Shown here in pieces: positions 29,550-38,656 of a DNA stretch of 64,000 bases. The position numbers and the translations under genes are program-made. This DNA is from Streptomyces griseiscabiei. Lineage in GTDB: Bacteria; Actinomycetota; Actinomycetes; Streptomycetales; Streptomycetaceae. Numbering within the stretch: position 1 is the first letter of the stretch; each line of letters begins with the position of its first letter. Below the pieces are notes generated by a model, which worked only from the letters and a program-made list of their open reading frames with translations, searched no databases and was not told where the DNA came from. The stretch is taken from NCBI RefSeq assembly GCF_020010925.1, contig NZ_JAGJBZ010000002.1, positions 3,348,001 through 3,412,000 of the forward strand. The letters run 5' to 3'.

Positions 29550-29611
29550 GCGGCACGACCCCAGCAGCAACCCAGCAGGAACAGAGAAGGAACAGAAAGG
29601 CCCCCTTCCCC

Positions 29612-30367
29612 ATGGACAAGGTCTGCGCGAGCGCCGCCGAGGCGGTCGCCGACATCCCCGACGGGGCATCACTGGCCGTCGGTGGCTTCGGCCTCAGCGG
29701 CATCCCCGCCGTGCTCATCCGGGCGCTCCTCGCCCAGGGCGCCCGCGGTCTGAAGGTCGTGTCGAACAACTGCGGTGTGGACGGACAGGGCCTGGGCGTC
29801 CTGCTGGCCGCCGGCCGGATCGTCCGCGTCACCGGCTCCTACGTCGGCGAGAACAAGGAGTTCGCCCGTCAGTACCTGTCGGGCGAGCTGGAGGTGGAGC
29901 TGGTGCCGCAGGGCACGCTGGCCGAGCGCCTGCGCGCGGGCGGCGCGGGCATCCCCGCCTTCTACACCCCCGCCGGGGTCGGCACCCAGGTGGCCGAGGG
30001 CGGCCTGCCCTGGCGGTACGCCCCCGACGGCACGGTCGCGCTGGCCTCCCCGCCCAAGGAGACCCGCGAGTTCACCGACCGCGTCCATGTGCTGGAGCAC
30101 GGCATCACCACCGACTTCGCGCTCGTCCGGGCCTGGCGCGGCGACCGGCACGGCAACCTCGTCTTCCGTCGCGCCACCGCCAACTTCAATCCCCTGGCCG
30201 CGATGGCCGGCCGGATCACCGTGGCGGAGGTGGAGGAACTGGTCGAGCCGGGCGCCCTGAGCCCGGAGGACGTCCATGCGCCGGGCGTCTTCGTCCAGCG
30301 GGTCGTGCCCCTCACCTCCGCCGAGGCCGCGGACAAGCACATGGAGAAGAGGACCGTACGGGCATGA
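29612..30367 (+). CDS. 3-oxoacid CoA-transferase subunit A
   Basis: A 251-residue alpha subunit of a heterodimeric CoA-transferase (succinyl-CoA:3-oxoacid or 3-oxoadipate type). Family motifs include [46 protein letters not shown] and [19 protein letters not shown]. It overlaps the beta-subunit gene by 4 nt. With the beta subunit it transfers CoA from succinyl-CoA to the 3-oxo acid produced by the upstream steps, giving an acyl-CoA that thiolysis can split. No thiolase gene is in the operon. Confidence 0.92.
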   Translation: MDKVCASAAEAVADIPDGASLAVGGFGLSGIPAVLIRALLAQGARGLKVVSNNCGVDGQGLGVLLAAGRIVRVTGSYVGENKEFARQYLSGELEVELVPQGTLAERLRAGGAGIPAFYTPAGVGTQVAEGGLPWRYAPDGTVALASPPKETREFTDRVHVLEHGITTDFALVRAWRGDRHGNLVFRRATANFNPLAAMAGRITVAEVEELVEPGALSPEDVHAPGVFVQRVVPLTSAEAADKHMEKRTVRA

Positions 30368-31038
30368 GCACCACCGCCGACACCCCACCGGGCTGGACCC
30401 GCGAGCAGATGGCCGCCCGCGCCGCCGCCGAACTCACCGACGGCTCCTACGTCAACCTGGGCATAGGCCTGCCCACCCTCATCCCCGGCCACCTCCCGCC
30501 CGGCGTCCATGTCGTCCTGCACTCCGAGAACGGCATCCTCGGCACCGGGCCCTACCCGACGGAGGCCGAGGCCGACCCCGACCTGATCAACGCGGGCAAG
30601 GAGACCGTCACGGTCCTGCCCGGCGCGAGCTTCTTCGACTCGGCGCTGTCCTTCGGAATGATCCGCGGCGGGCACATCGACACCGCCGTCCTCGGCGCCA
30701 TGGAGGTCTCCGCCGCCGGTGACCTGGCCAACTGGATGATCCCCGGCAAGATGGTCAAGGGCATGGGCGGTGCCATGGACCTCGTCCACGGTGCCCGCCG
30801 CGTCGTCGTCCTGATGGAGCACACCGCCAAGGACGGCACCCCGAAGCTCCGCACCGAGTGCACCCTGCCGTTGACCGGCGAGCGGTGCGTCCACCGGGTC
30901 ATCACCGACCTGGGCGTTCTCGACATCACCGAACACGGCCTCGCCCTCGTCCAGACCGCACCGGGCGTCACCGTCGAGCACATCACGGCCCGCACCGAAG
31001 CACCGCTCCACCTGGACCGGTTCACATCCGTTCGCTGA
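30364..31038 (+). CDS. 3-oxoacid CoA-transferase subunit B
   Basis: A 224-residue beta subunit. The catalytic glutamate lies in [13 protein letters not shown] (about residues 59-71), which forms the glutamyl-CoA thioester in this family; [30 protein letters not shown] and the terminal ITARTEAPL are also typical. The ATG overlaps the alpha-subunit stop. It is the last gene of the ring-cleavage operon; no obvious hairpin follows. Confidence 0.92.
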   Translation: MSTTADTPPGWTREQMAARAAAELTDGSYVNLGIGLPTLIPGHLPPGVHVVLHSENGILGTGPYPTEAEADPDLINAGKETVTVLPGASFFDSALSFGMIRGGHIDTAVLGAMEVSAAGDLANWMIPGKMVKGMGGAMDLVHGARRVVVLMEHTAKDGTPKLRTECTLPLTGERCVHRVITDLGVLDITEHGLALVQTAPGVTVEHITARTEAPLHLDRFTSVR

Positions 31039-31156
31039 TCTGCTCAGCCCCTCCGATGTTTCGATGCTCCACTCCAGAAATCACGACGCAACCGGCAGTT
31101 ATGGTCTGCGATTTCCTCTGAACCTCTAGACAGGGCATGGGGCGGTGCCCCTTAAT

Positions 31157-31167
31157 ACATCCGATGT
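31157..31167. promoter_or_regulatory. ACATC-C-GATGT palindrome before the fucosidase gene
   Basis: An 11-bp palindrome overlapping an AT-rich TTAATACAT stretch, 69 bp before the fucosidase start; TCCGATGT also occurs about 100 bp further upstream (31057-31064). It is a candidate operator for a sugar-responsive regulator. Confidence 0.35.
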
Positions 31168-31235
31168 CAGTGCGGCGAACGCACACGGCGTGCGGCATCT
31201 GTCGCCCCACCTGCACTCGGCCCTCAGGAGTGAGT

Positions 31236-32918
31236 ATGTCCACACGCAGAATCACTCGCCGCACGTTCCTCGGCGCGGCCGGGGCGGCGACCGCCGCGAC
31301 CGCCCTGCCGATCGTCCCCGGCTTCTCCGGCCTGTTGCCGCAGGCCGCCGCCGCGGACACGCAGACCAACCTGAGCAGGATGGTCGACATGCGGTTCGGC
31401 ATGTTCAACCACTTCAGCCTGGGCACGTTCACGGACCAGGAGTGGGCCGAACCCCACCAGAGCCCCGCCCTGTTCGCTCCGCCGAGTGTCAACTGCGGTC
31501 AGTGGGCCGACGCGGCGGCCGCCGCGAAGATGAGCTACGGCATCCTGACCACCAAGCACCACGACGGTTTCGCCCTGTGGCCGAGCGCCCATGGCACCCA
31601 GAACGTCATGAACAGCTCGTACAAGCACGATGTGGTGCAGGCGTACTGCGACGCGTTCCGGGCGAAGGGGCTGAAGGTCGGGTTCTACTACTCGATCTGG
31701 GACCGCACCTTCGGCGTGGAGGCGTGGGAGAGCCGGCACAAGGTGACCGGGCTCGAACTCACCGACGCCATCCAGCCCGGCGACATGACCTTCATGCTGG
31801 GGCAGATCACCGAACTGCTCAGCGACTACGGCACCATCGATATGTTCATGACGGACGGTTACGCCTGGCAGATGGGTCAGCAGGCCGTCTCCTACCAGCG
31901 GATCCGTTCGCTGGTGAAGCAGTTGCAGCCGGACTGCGTCATGATCGACATCGGCGGGATGTCGGAGCCCTTCCTGAGCGACGCGATCTTCTTCGAGGAG
32001 CCGCTCGGTGTCACGGCGCCGACGGGCAACACCTACGCCGGCATGCAGGGCCAGACCATCAGCAACGGCTGGTTCTGGCACCCCTCCACACCGACCGAGA
32101 GCCTCATGAGCAAGGACGCGATCCTGTCCCATCTGGCCGACCTGGAACCGAAGTACACCTCGTTCATCCTGAACTGCCCGCCCAACCGCAACGGGTTGCT
32201 GGACACCAACGTCGTCAACCGGCTGGCCGAGGTCGGCGCGGTGTGGAGCCCCGACGCCTCCAGGCCGGCGCTGCCGACCCAACTGCTGCGCGCCGAGCAC
32301 CCCGTCACCCCGGTCAGCGCCTACGCGACCGCCTCCCGCACCGGCGAGGGACCGCTCAACGCCATCGACGGACTGAGCGACGTCCGCTACGAGACCTGCT
32401 GGTCGACCTGGGGACTGTCCCCGGCTCTGCCCCACTCGCTCACCATCGACCTGGGCGGTGTGTGGAGCAACGTCTCCACCCTGGAGTACCTGCCCAAGCA
32501 GTGGAACCGCAACGACTCCACCGACGGCGACATCACCTCGTACACCATCTCCACCAGCACCGACGGCACCACCTTCACCCAGGTCGCCACCGGCACCTGG
32601 GCCGGCAACCGCAAGACCAAGGTGGTCGAGTGGGCCGCCCGGAACGTGGGCTTCGTACGGATCCAGGCGAACGCGGCCACCGGCGGCTACGCCAACATCG
32701 GCGGTGTCCGGATCGGCGGCCGGACGGCCAGGCCCGCCCTGGTGTCGAGGGTCCTGCCGGGCGACGGCACCGTGTACCGGCTGGTCAACCGCAACAGCGG
32801 CAAGGTCGCCGACGTGTACGACTTCGGCACCGCCAACGGCACCAGGGTCCAGCAGTGGCCCTGGCTGAACAACGCGACCCAGAAGTGGACCTTCGCCTCC
32901 ACCGGCGACGGCTACTAG
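31236..32918 (+). CDS. Tat-secreted alpha-L-fucosidase (GH29) ending at a premature amber codon
   Basis: The reading frame gives 560 residues. A twin-arginine signal peptide (RRITRRTFLGAAG, cleavage near AQAAAAD-like residue 40) is followed by a GH29 alpha-L-fucosidase domain (FGMFNHFSLGTF, LTTKHHDGFALW, FYYSIWDR, the nucleophile region IDMFMTDG and FILNCPPNRNG), a discoidin-like carbohydrate module (about 365-500) and the start of a ricin-type lectin domain. An in-frame TAG at 32916-32918 cuts that lectin domain. The catalytic domain is complete, so an active enzyme with a shortened lectin is possible. CAGGAG precedes the ATG at 31236. Confidence 0.85.
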   Translation: MSTRRITRRTFLGAAGAATAATALPIVPGFSGLLPQAAAADTQTNLSRMVDMRFGMFNHFSLGTFTDQEWAEPHQSPALFAPPSVNCGQWADAAAAAKMSYGILTTKHHDGFALWPSAHGTQNVMNSSYKHDVVQAYCDAFRAKGLKVGFYYSIWDRTFGVEAWESRHKVTGLELTDAIQPGDMTFMLGQITELLSDYGTIDMFMTDGYAWQMGQQAVSYQRIRSLVKQLQPDCVMIDIGGMSEPFLSDAIFFEEPLGVTAPTGNTYAGMQGQTISNGWFWHPSTPTESLMSKDAILSHLADLEPKYTSFILNCPPNRNGLLDTNVVNRLAEVGAVWSPDASRPALPTQLLRAEHPVTPVSAYATASRTGEGPLNAIDGLSDVRYETCWSTWGLSPALPHSLTIDLGGVWSNVSTLEYLPKQWNRNDSTDGDITSYTISTSTDGTTFTQVATGTWAGNRKTKVVEWAARNVGFVRIQANAATGGYANIGGVRIGGRTARPALVSRVLPGDGTVYRLVNRNSGKVADVYDFGTANGTRVQQWPWLNNATQKWTFASTGDGY

Positions 32919-33188
32919 GAGATCAAGGGCGTCAACAGCGGCAAGCTCATGGAAGTGGCCGGGCTCTCCCGCGACGACGGCGGCAGCGTGGCGATCTACG
33001 CGGACTTCGACGTCCCCCAGCAGCACTGGGCCGTCACCCCCACCGGTGACGGGTACCACTTCCTCGTCAACCGCTACAGCGGACTCTGCCTCGCCGTCGA
33101 CGAGGGCAGCACCGCCGACGGCGCCGCCGTCGAGCAGCAGCCGTACGCGTCCCTGACACGGCAGCAATGGCAGATCGTCACCTCCTGA
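32919..33188 (+). pseudogene. untranslated remainder of the fucosidase ricin-type lectin domain
   Basis: The same reading frame continues after the TAG for 89 codons (EIKGVNSGKLMEVAGLS, YHFLVNRYSGLCLAVDEG, QQWQIVTS) and ends at a normal stop. These are the remaining ricin B-type repeats with their QxW motifs. Read through, the full protein would have about 650 residues. Either a point mutation (TGG or TAC to TAG), stop-codon readthrough or a sequencing error separates the halves. Confidence 0.8.
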
Positions 33189-33200
33189 CCCCCGAGTCCA

Positions 33201-33237
33201 CCGCCCCTCCCACGGCTGACCGCCGGGGGAGGGGCGG
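33201..33237. terminator. hairpin between fucosidase and kinase genes
   Basis: CCGCCCCTCCC (33201-33211) pairs perfectly with 33227-33237 around a 15-nt loop, between the two convergent genes; it can terminate either. Confidence 0.65.
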
Positions 33238-33255
33238 CGACGATGTCCTCGACCG

Positions 33256-35373
33256 TCATGGGCGGCTTTCGGAGGGCAGGCAGTTGCCGGAGGCGAAGAG
33301 CTGGGGCCAGGCGCTGTTTCCCTGGTAGGCGGCGATCGTCCAACGGGTGTATGTCCAGCGCTTGTCGGCGTTGTACTCCGTGAGGAGCCTGGGGCAGGCG
33401 GTCTTGGCGACGACCTCCCGGAAGTGGGACTGCTGGGCACGGCCGGAGAGAACGCCGGAGCCGTCCAGGGCCCATACGTACATCATCTCCTCGACGGGGT
33501 CGAACCCGAGGGTGATGGCGTCCTCGTGGTCGAAGGGCTCCAGTCCGTGCCCCTCCGCGACGCGGGTGTCCCAGGCGCTGGTGATCGCTTTGACCGTGGC
33601 GTCGGCGACACGGATCTCGCTCTTGTCGCCGCTGGGCAGTTGGGCGGTGACGATGCCCTCGTCGGTGCCCTGGCGCTGTCCGGCCTCCTCGGCGTAGCAG
33701 CCCGTGGTGGCCCTGCCGAAGCCGAGGACGGTGGCCTCGTCCTGGCCGTCGTGGTCCTTCCAGTAGACGGAGAAACGGCCGTACGGCCAACTGGTCGGGG
33801 AGTCCTTGAGACGGTGGGCCAGGGTGACGCAGGCGGCCGTCTCGCTCGCCCGGCGGAAGACCTCCTTGTAGTCGTCGGTCAGGGTGGAGATGGGTCCCCC
33901 GGTCACCATCACGGTCTGCGCCTGCCGGTTGAACGTCACCGTCGGCTCCATGAAGGCCATGTCCTTCGTGGCGAGCATGGCGGTCACCCGATCCGCGATG
34001 TCGGCCGCGGCCTCCTGCTCCTCCGTGCCGTCGGCGCCCCTGCTGGCGCGCCACTCGCCGGGCACGGGCTGGGCTTCGTCGTCCGCGCGGGTGAAGGCGG
34101 GATCGGCCACCCCGGCGAGCGGGTCGACCGGGACGGGGACGGCACGCGGATCGGTCGCCGTCCGGCCGGTGGCCCGTGTGCCGGAGCCGGCGGAGGGCGT
34201 CGGCCCGGAGTCCGCACCGGAGCCGGAAGCGCCCTGGGACGCCGCCGTCGAGGCGGTTGTCCCGGAACCGCCGACCGTATCCGTGTCGCGGCCGTCGCGC
34301 CCGTCGTGGCGCAGGGCCAGTACGCCGCCGACCGTCGCGCCCACGACGGCCGCCGCGACGACGACGGCGACAACGGCGCGGCGCCGGGCTGAACTTGGCG
34401 GACGGACGGGTGCCGGTGAGGGCCAGGGCAGGTCGTCGGCGACGGGTATGGACCACAGCGCGGTGACCAACTCACCGACGAGCGTCCGGTCGTCGCCCGC
34501 TTCCGCCGCCCGGTGGCCGTCGAGCAGCTGGGTGGACTCCGCCGCCAGCAGCCGCGCGCAGGCGTCGGCGGCACCGGCGGCGTCCGGCCGCTCGGCGGGT
34601 TCCTTGGCGAGGGCCCGATCCAGGATCTCCTTGAGGGCCTCGGGGACGCCGTCGAGGTCCGGGCTGCCCGACATGACACGGTAGGCCACGGCTTCCGCGG
34701 CACCGGTGCCGAAGGGGAGCCGGCCGGTCGCCGCGTACGCCACCAGCCCGCCCCAGGCGAACAGATCGCCCTCCGCCGAGGTGACGCCACCGCGGTAGTG
34801 CTCGGGACTGATCCAGCCCGGGGTGCCGGTCAGCACTCCGGTCCGTGTGACGCTGGTGCCGTCGGCGGCGTGCGCGATGCCGAAGTCCAGGACGCGGGGC
34901 CCGGCCGGGGTCAGCAGCACGTTCTGAGGTTTGACGTCCCGGTGTACGACCCCGGAGGCATGGATGGCCGCGAGGGCTTGCGCGGTGCCGGTGGCGAAGG
35001 CGTACAGGGTGCCGCCGGTCAACGGTCCATGGGCGGCGAGGTGTTGGGCCAGGGTGGGGCCCGGCGCGTACGCGGTCGCCAGCCAAGGGGCGTCGGCCTC
35101 GGGGTCGGCCGCCAGGAGCGGCAGCAGGAACGGGCCCTGGACCTGGGCGGAAAGCCGCACCTCACGGCGGAACCGGGCCCGGAACTCCGGATCCTCCGCC
35201 TGCACGGAATGGATCACCTTCACCGCGACCCGGTCCCCGCCGTCCGTGAGCGCGGCGTACACGGTTCCCATGCCGCCCGCGCCGAGTCGGCCGACCACAC
35301 GGTAGGGACCCACACGAGACGGATCACCGGGGCGAGCGGGCTGGATCCGCCCGACGGGACCAGCAGTACTCAC
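33256..35373 (-). CDS. receptor-type Ser/Thr protein kinase
   Basis: A 705-residue PknB-like kinase. The kinase domain (about 22-280) has the glycine loop GAGGMGTVY, VAVK lysine K52, HRDVKPQN with catalytic D146, DFG at 163-165 and the activation segment GTPGWISPE. A basic patch and one transmembrane helix (about 331-354) lead into a Ser/Thr/Gly-rich stalk and an extracytoplasmic domain of about 270 residues that has no PASTA repeats and that I do not recognise. It is convergent with the fucosidase. The outer domain probably senses an envelope or extracellular signal. Confidence 0.92.
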   Translation of the reverse strand: MSTAGPVGRIQPARPGDPSRVGPYRVVGRLGAGGMGTVYAALTDGGDRVAVKVIHSVQAEDPEFRARFRREVRLSAQVQGPFLLPLLAADPEADAPWLATAYAPGPTLAQHLAAHGPLTGGTLYAFATGTAQALAAIHASGVVHRDVKPQNVLLTPAGPRVLDFGIAHAADGTSVTRTGVLTGTPGWISPEHYRGGVTSAEGDLFAWGGLVAYAATGRLPFGTGAAEAVAYRVMSGSPDLDGVPEALKEILDRALAKEPAERPDAAGAADACARLLAAESTQLLDGHRAAEAGDDRTLVGELVTALWSIPVADDLPWPSPAPVRPPSSARRRAVVAVVVAAAVVGATVGGVLALRHDGRDGRDTDTVGGSGTTASTAASQGASGSGADSGPTPSAGSGTRATGRTATDPRAVPVPVDPLAGVADPAFTRADDEAQPVPGEWRASRGADGTEEQEAAADIADRVTAMLATKDMAFMEPTVTFNRQAQTVMVTGGPISTLTDDYKEVFRRASETAACVTLAHRLKDSPTSWPYGRFSVYWKDHDGQDEATVLGFGRATTGCYAEEAGQRQGTDEGIVTAQLPSGDKSEIRVADATVKAITSAWDTRVAEGHGLEPFDHEDAITLGFDPVEEMMYVWALDGSGVLSGRAQQSHFREVVAKTACPRLLTEYNADKRWTYTRWTIAAYQGNSAWPQLFASGNCLPSESRP

Positions 35374-35500
35374 AGATTGTCCGATCCATCAGCGTGGCGA
35401 GGCAGATGAGGCTGGATGGTATCCGCCTCCGCGCACCGGATCGTAGTCGGCTCGGGCCTTCTCGCCGAGGCCGACGGGGGTGGGTGGCCGCCTGCCGCGG

Positions 35501-35992
35501 TCAGGCCAGGGACTCGAAGTAGGCCTTCTGCGCGGGGTAGTAGTCCTGGAAGTCGGGTCGTGGTCCGCCGTCGCGTGCGGCGGTGAGCATGTCGAGGTAG
35601 TACTCCCAGCCCGGGCCGGTCTCGGCGAGCCGGTCGGTGGAGGTGAGGTGGTGGACGAGCCGGAGTTCGGTGGTGCCGTCGGACTCGGTCAGCAGCAGTT
35701 CCAGTTTCCAGGAACCGGCGTCGTCCTCCGTCGAGACGGCGAGCCTGCGCGGTGGTTCGCACACGTCGATCCGCAGGGGGCACCAGGGCGCCGAGTCCTC
35801 GAACAGCATCTGCACCTCGATGGTGCCGCCGGGCGCCGCCTGGCCTCGCCACGGGCCGAACCAGCGGGCGGTGCGCTCCGGTTCGGTGACGCTCGCCCAG
35901 ACGTCGTCGGCCGAGGCGCGGTAGGTGCGGGTGAGGATCAGGTCGTGCCCCGTCGGGGTGGGAACGAGCTTTCCGGTGGGCTCGGGCGTCAT
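35501..35992 (-). CDS. SRPBCC/AHSA1 family protein
   Basis: A 163-residue START/Bet v 1-fold protein of the activator-of-Hsp90 (AHSA1) type, with DLILTRTYRASADDVWASVTEPERTARWFGPW, IEVQMLFED and GPGWEYYLDML. These small hydrophobic-cavity proteins are commonly paired with ArsR regulators in actinomycetes; their ligands are mostly unknown. The ATG overlaps the stop of the ArsR gene by 4 nt, so the two form an operon. Confidence 0.88.
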   Translation of the reverse strand: MTPEPTGKLVPTPTGHDLILTRTYRASADDVWASVTEPERTARWFGPWRGQAAPGGTIEVQMLFEDSAPWCPLRIDVCEPPRRLAVSTEDDAGSWKLELLLTESDGTTELRLVHHLTSTDRLAETGPGWEYYLDMLTAARDGGPRPDFQDYYPAQKAYFESLA

Positions 35993-36381
35993 GCGGTGTC
36001 CTCCGTGGGGTGATGTGCGGGCGGTCGGCCGTGGGCGGGGCCGGTCCGCTCGCGGTCCCGCCGCGTGCGGTGGACCTCGGTGTCCAGCGCGGCGAGGCGC
36101 TGTGTCCAGTCGGTGTGCCGGGTGTCGAACTGCGTGAGCCAGGCGGCCAGGTCACCCAGCCGTGGGCGGACGAGCGAGTAGTGCCGGTGCCGTCCGGTCT
36201 GCTGGTCCTGGACCAGGCCGCTCTCCCGCAGGACGCGCAGATGGCGGCTGACCGCGGGCCGGCTGATGGTGAACTGGGCGGCGATGTCGCCGGCCGTCAG
36301 CGGTGTGGTGCGCAGCATCATCAGGATCTCCCGGCGCACGGGGTCGGCGATGGCGTAGGCCACCTCGCTCAGTTCGTCCAC
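35989..36381 (-). CDS. ArsR family transcriptional regulator
   Basis: A 130-residue winged-helix regulator: DPVRREILMMLR, LTAGDIAAQFTISRPAVSRHLRVLRESGLV and the wing RHYSLV are typical. No cysteine metal-binding motif is visible, so it is not an obvious metal sensor. The GTG start has no ribosome-binding site; TACGCT 5 nt upstream could be a -10 box, implying a leaderless transcript. A perfect inverted repeat (36390-36409) overlaps that -10 box, suggesting autorepression. It is co-transcribed with the SRPBCC gene. Confidence 0.9.
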   Translation of the reverse strand: MDELSEVAYAIADPVRREILMMLRTTPLTAGDIAAQFTISRPAVSRHLRVLRESGLVQDQQTGRHRHYSLVRPRLGDLAAWLTQFDTRHTDWTQRLAALDTEVHRTRRDRERTGPAHGRPPAHHPTEDTA

Positions 36382-36389
36382 ACGCTGAA

Positions 36390-36409
36390 GCGTAACCCAT
36401 CGGTTACGC
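36390..36409. promoter_or_regulatory. ArsR autoregulatory operator GCGTAACC-CATC-GGTTACGC
   Basis: A perfect 8-bp inverted repeat with a 4-nt spacer beginning 9 bp upstream of the ArsR start codon and covering its likely -10 box (TACGCT on the minus strand). Confidence 0.7.
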
Positions 36410-36480
36410 GTTGGGACAGGGCTGGGCAGGGCAGGGTTGGGTGGAGTTCACGTACATGTCTGTTGATCATGTCCATAGCG

Positions 36481-36509
36481 TTGACGTGTTCGCGCCATGC
36501 GCTTACGGT
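36481..36509 (+). promoter_or_regulatory. promoter of the pectate lyase gene
   Basis: TTGACG (36481-36486), a 17-nt spacer and TACGGT (36504-36509) make a good vegetative-type promoter about 170 bp before the pectate lyase start codon. Confidence 0.6.
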
Positions 36510-36513
36510 CCCG

Positions 36514-36525
36514 GAAAGCGCTTTC
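36514..36525. promoter_or_regulatory. GAAAGCGCTTTC palindrome just downstream of the pectate lyase -10 box
   Basis: A perfect 12-bp palindrome of the type bound by LacI-family repressors begins 4 nt after the -10 box and so covers the transcription start, where it would block initiation. The repressor gene is not in view. Confidence 0.6.
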
Positions 36526-36677
36526 TCCGGCTTCGATGCCCTGTAATGCTGTCCGGCTCGTTCATATTCTCGAACAGTTCGCATCGTCGCCACCACAGTC
36601 CGCCATGAAGTGAGCGGACAGATCGGTACTCAGCTCAGTGCTCGGCATTCGACGGCGCATGGCGAAGGGGAGAAACG

Positions 36678-37781
36678 ATGAGGCGATCAACCACCCGGCG
36701 ACTCCGTACGGCACTGGCCATGACCGGCCTCGCCGCCGCGATGGGAACGGTTCTGCCGTTGTCCGAGGCGTCGGCGGCGACCGGTGGCGTCACGGGCTAC
36801 GCGACCCAGAACGGCGGCACCACCGGCGGCGCGGGTGGACAGACGGTGCGCGCCACCACCGGGACGGCGATCCACGCGGCCCTGTGCGGACGTGCCGCCA
36901 CCAGTACGCCGATCACCATCGAGGTCCAGGGGACCATCAACCACGGCAACACCAAGAAGGTGTCCGGGGGCAGTTGCGACACCGCCGACGGCGTGATCGA
37001 GCTCAAGAAGGTCAGCAACGTCACGATCATCGGAGTCGGCGCCGGTGCCGTCTTCGACCAAGTCGGCATCCACCTCCGGGAAGCGAAGAACGTCATCATC
37101 CAGAACGTGACGGTCCGCAACGTCAAGAAGTCCGGCTCGCCCACGTCCAACGGCGGGGACGCCATCGGAATGGAACGCGACGTCCGCAACGTCTGGATCG
37201 ATCACACCACCCTGGAGGCATCGGGCGGGGAGTCGAAGGGGTACGACGGCCTCTTCGACCTCAAGGACAACACCCAGTACGTGACGCTGTCGTACAGCGT
37301 GCTGCGCAACTCCGGCCGTGGGGGGCTCGTCGGGAACAGTGAGAGCGACCGTTCGAACAGCTTCATCACCTACCACCACAACCGGTACGAGAACATCGAC
37401 TCCCGCGCCCCACTGCTGCGTGGCGGGACGGCGCACATGTACAACAACCACTACCTGCGCCTGAACGAGTCCGGCATCAACTCCCGGGCCGGTGCGCGCG
37501 CCAAGGTGGACAACAACTACTTCGAGGACTCCAAGGACGTCCTGGGCACCTTCTACACCGATGTCGCCGGATACTGGCAGGTCGGCGGCAACACCTTCGA
37601 CAACGTGACCTGGTCCAGCCCCGGCAGTGAGAACCATCCGGCCGGCCCCGACCCCAAGTCCAACACCACGATCGGCATCCCGTACGCCCACAGCCTCGAC
37701 GCGGCGAACTGTGTGCCGAGCATCGTGAGCCGGACAGCGGGCGCCAACAAGGGACTGCAGGTGTCGGACGGCAAGTGCTGA
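36678..37781 (+). CDS. secreted pectate lyase (PL1 family)
   Basis: A 367-residue secreted polysaccharide lyase. A Sec/Tat-type signal peptide with an arginine-rich start (MRRSTTRRLRTALAM) ends near SEASAA (about residue 34). The mature part is a right-handed beta-helix of the pectate lyase C type: VWIDHTTLEAS, YDGLFDLKDNTQYVTLSYS, ITYHHNRYENIDSRAPLLRGG (with the catalytic-site arginine) and AHMYNNHYL. It cleaves polygalacturonate by Ca2+-dependent beta-elimination outside the cell. GGGGAG precedes the ATG. An upstream promoter and LacI-type palindrome suggest induction by a pectin-derived sugar. Confidence 0.93.
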   Translation: MRRSTTRRLRTALAMTGLAAAMGTVLPLSEASAATGGVTGYATQNGGTTGGAGGQTVRATTGTAIHAALCGRAATSTPITIEVQGTINHGNTKKVSGGSCDTADGVIELKKVSNVTIIGVGAGAVFDQVGIHLREAKNVIIQNVTVRNVKKSGSPTSNGGDAIGMERDVRNVWIDHTTLEASGGESKGYDGLFDLKDNTQYVTLSYSVLRNSGRGGLVGNSESDRSNSFITYHHNRYENIDSRAPLLRGGTAHMYNNHYLRLNESGINSRAGARAKVDNNYFEDSKDVLGTFYTDVAGYWQVGGNTFDNVTWSSPGSENHPAGPDPKSNTTIGIPYAHSLDAANCVPSIVSRTAGANKGLQVSDGKC

Positions 37782-37985
37782 ACGCTGTTTCCGGACCTCG
37801 GTACCCGGATGCGGGAAATACCGTCGGACAAGCCTGAAACACCGTACATCGCCGTTCGGTCCGCGCTTCCACGCCGTCCGTTCATAATCGGAGTGCCAAC
37901 ACCCGCGACATTCGTCGCGACCTGGCCGGAGCCGGCTCGCGCGTCGGCCGTCAGGGACGTAGCGGCCGACCGAGGGGGTGGCAGG

Positions 37986-38651
37986 GTGATTCGGGTGCTC
38001 CTGGTCGATGACGAGACATTGATTCGCGCCGGGATCCGGTTCGTGTTCGACGTCGCGGACGACATCGAGATCGTGGCCGAGGCGGACAGCGGTGCCGACG
38101 CCGTCGAACTCGCCCGCAAACACCTCGTCGACGTCGCGCTGCTGGACATTCGCATGCCCGGCGTCGACGGGCTGGCCGCGGCCGCCGAGATGAGAAAGGT
38201 GGCACCGCGGACCCACGTGGTCATGCTGACCACCTTCGGCGAGGAGGACTACGTCACCCGGGCGCTGCGCTGCGGCGCCGCGGGGTTTCTGCTCAAGGAC
38301 ACCCCGCCCGACGACCTGATCCGGGCCGTCCAGGCGGCGGCCGCCGGTGAACCCGTCCTCTCGCCCCGGGTCACCAAGCAGCTGATCGAACGCCACGTCA
38401 ACCGCGACCTGAGCCAGGTCGACGAGGCGCGGCGCCGCGTCGAGGCCCTGACCGACCGCGAGCGCGACGTGCTGGCCCTGCTCCATGAGGGCTCGTCCAA
38501 CGCTGAGATCGCCAAGGCGCTCCTGATCAGCGAAGGCACCGCCAAGGCTCACGTCAGTCGCATCCTCGCCGCCCTCGGCTGCACCAACCGGGTCCAGGCG
38601 GCCATCCTGGCGCACGACGCAGGAGTCGTTCCGCCGGTCGGCCGTTCCTGA
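37986..38651 (+). CDS. NarL/LuxR-type response regulator
   Basis: A 221-residue response regulator: receiver with D8/D9, phospho-acceptor D54 in ALLDIRMPG, T82 and K104 regions (MLTTFGEED, FLLKDTPPDD), and a C-terminal LuxR helix-turn-helix (LTDRERDVLALLHEGSSNAEIA to TAKAHVSRILAALG). The GTG at 37986 with GGGGG upstream gives a standard-length protein. Its likely partner kinase is encoded tail-to-tail on the opposite strand with a 5-nt gap. Confidence 0.93.
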   Translation: MIRVLLVDDETLIRAGIRFVFDVADDIEIVAEADSGADAVELARKHLVDVALLDIRMPGVDGLAAAAEMRKVAPRTHVVMLTTFGEEDYVTRALRCGAAGFLLKDTPPDDLIRAVQAAAAGEPVLSPRVTKQLIERHVNRDLSQVDEARRRVEALTDRERDVLALLHEGSSNAEIAKALLISEGTAKAHVSRILAALGCTNRVQAAILAHDAGVVPPVGRS

Positions 38652-38656
38652 TCCGA

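Noticed and set aside
31145..33049. A 634-codon frame overlapping the fucosidase
   Set aside because: It is a frame-shifted shadow rich in His/Arg/Gly without domains; the Tat signal and GH29 motifs are in the other frame.
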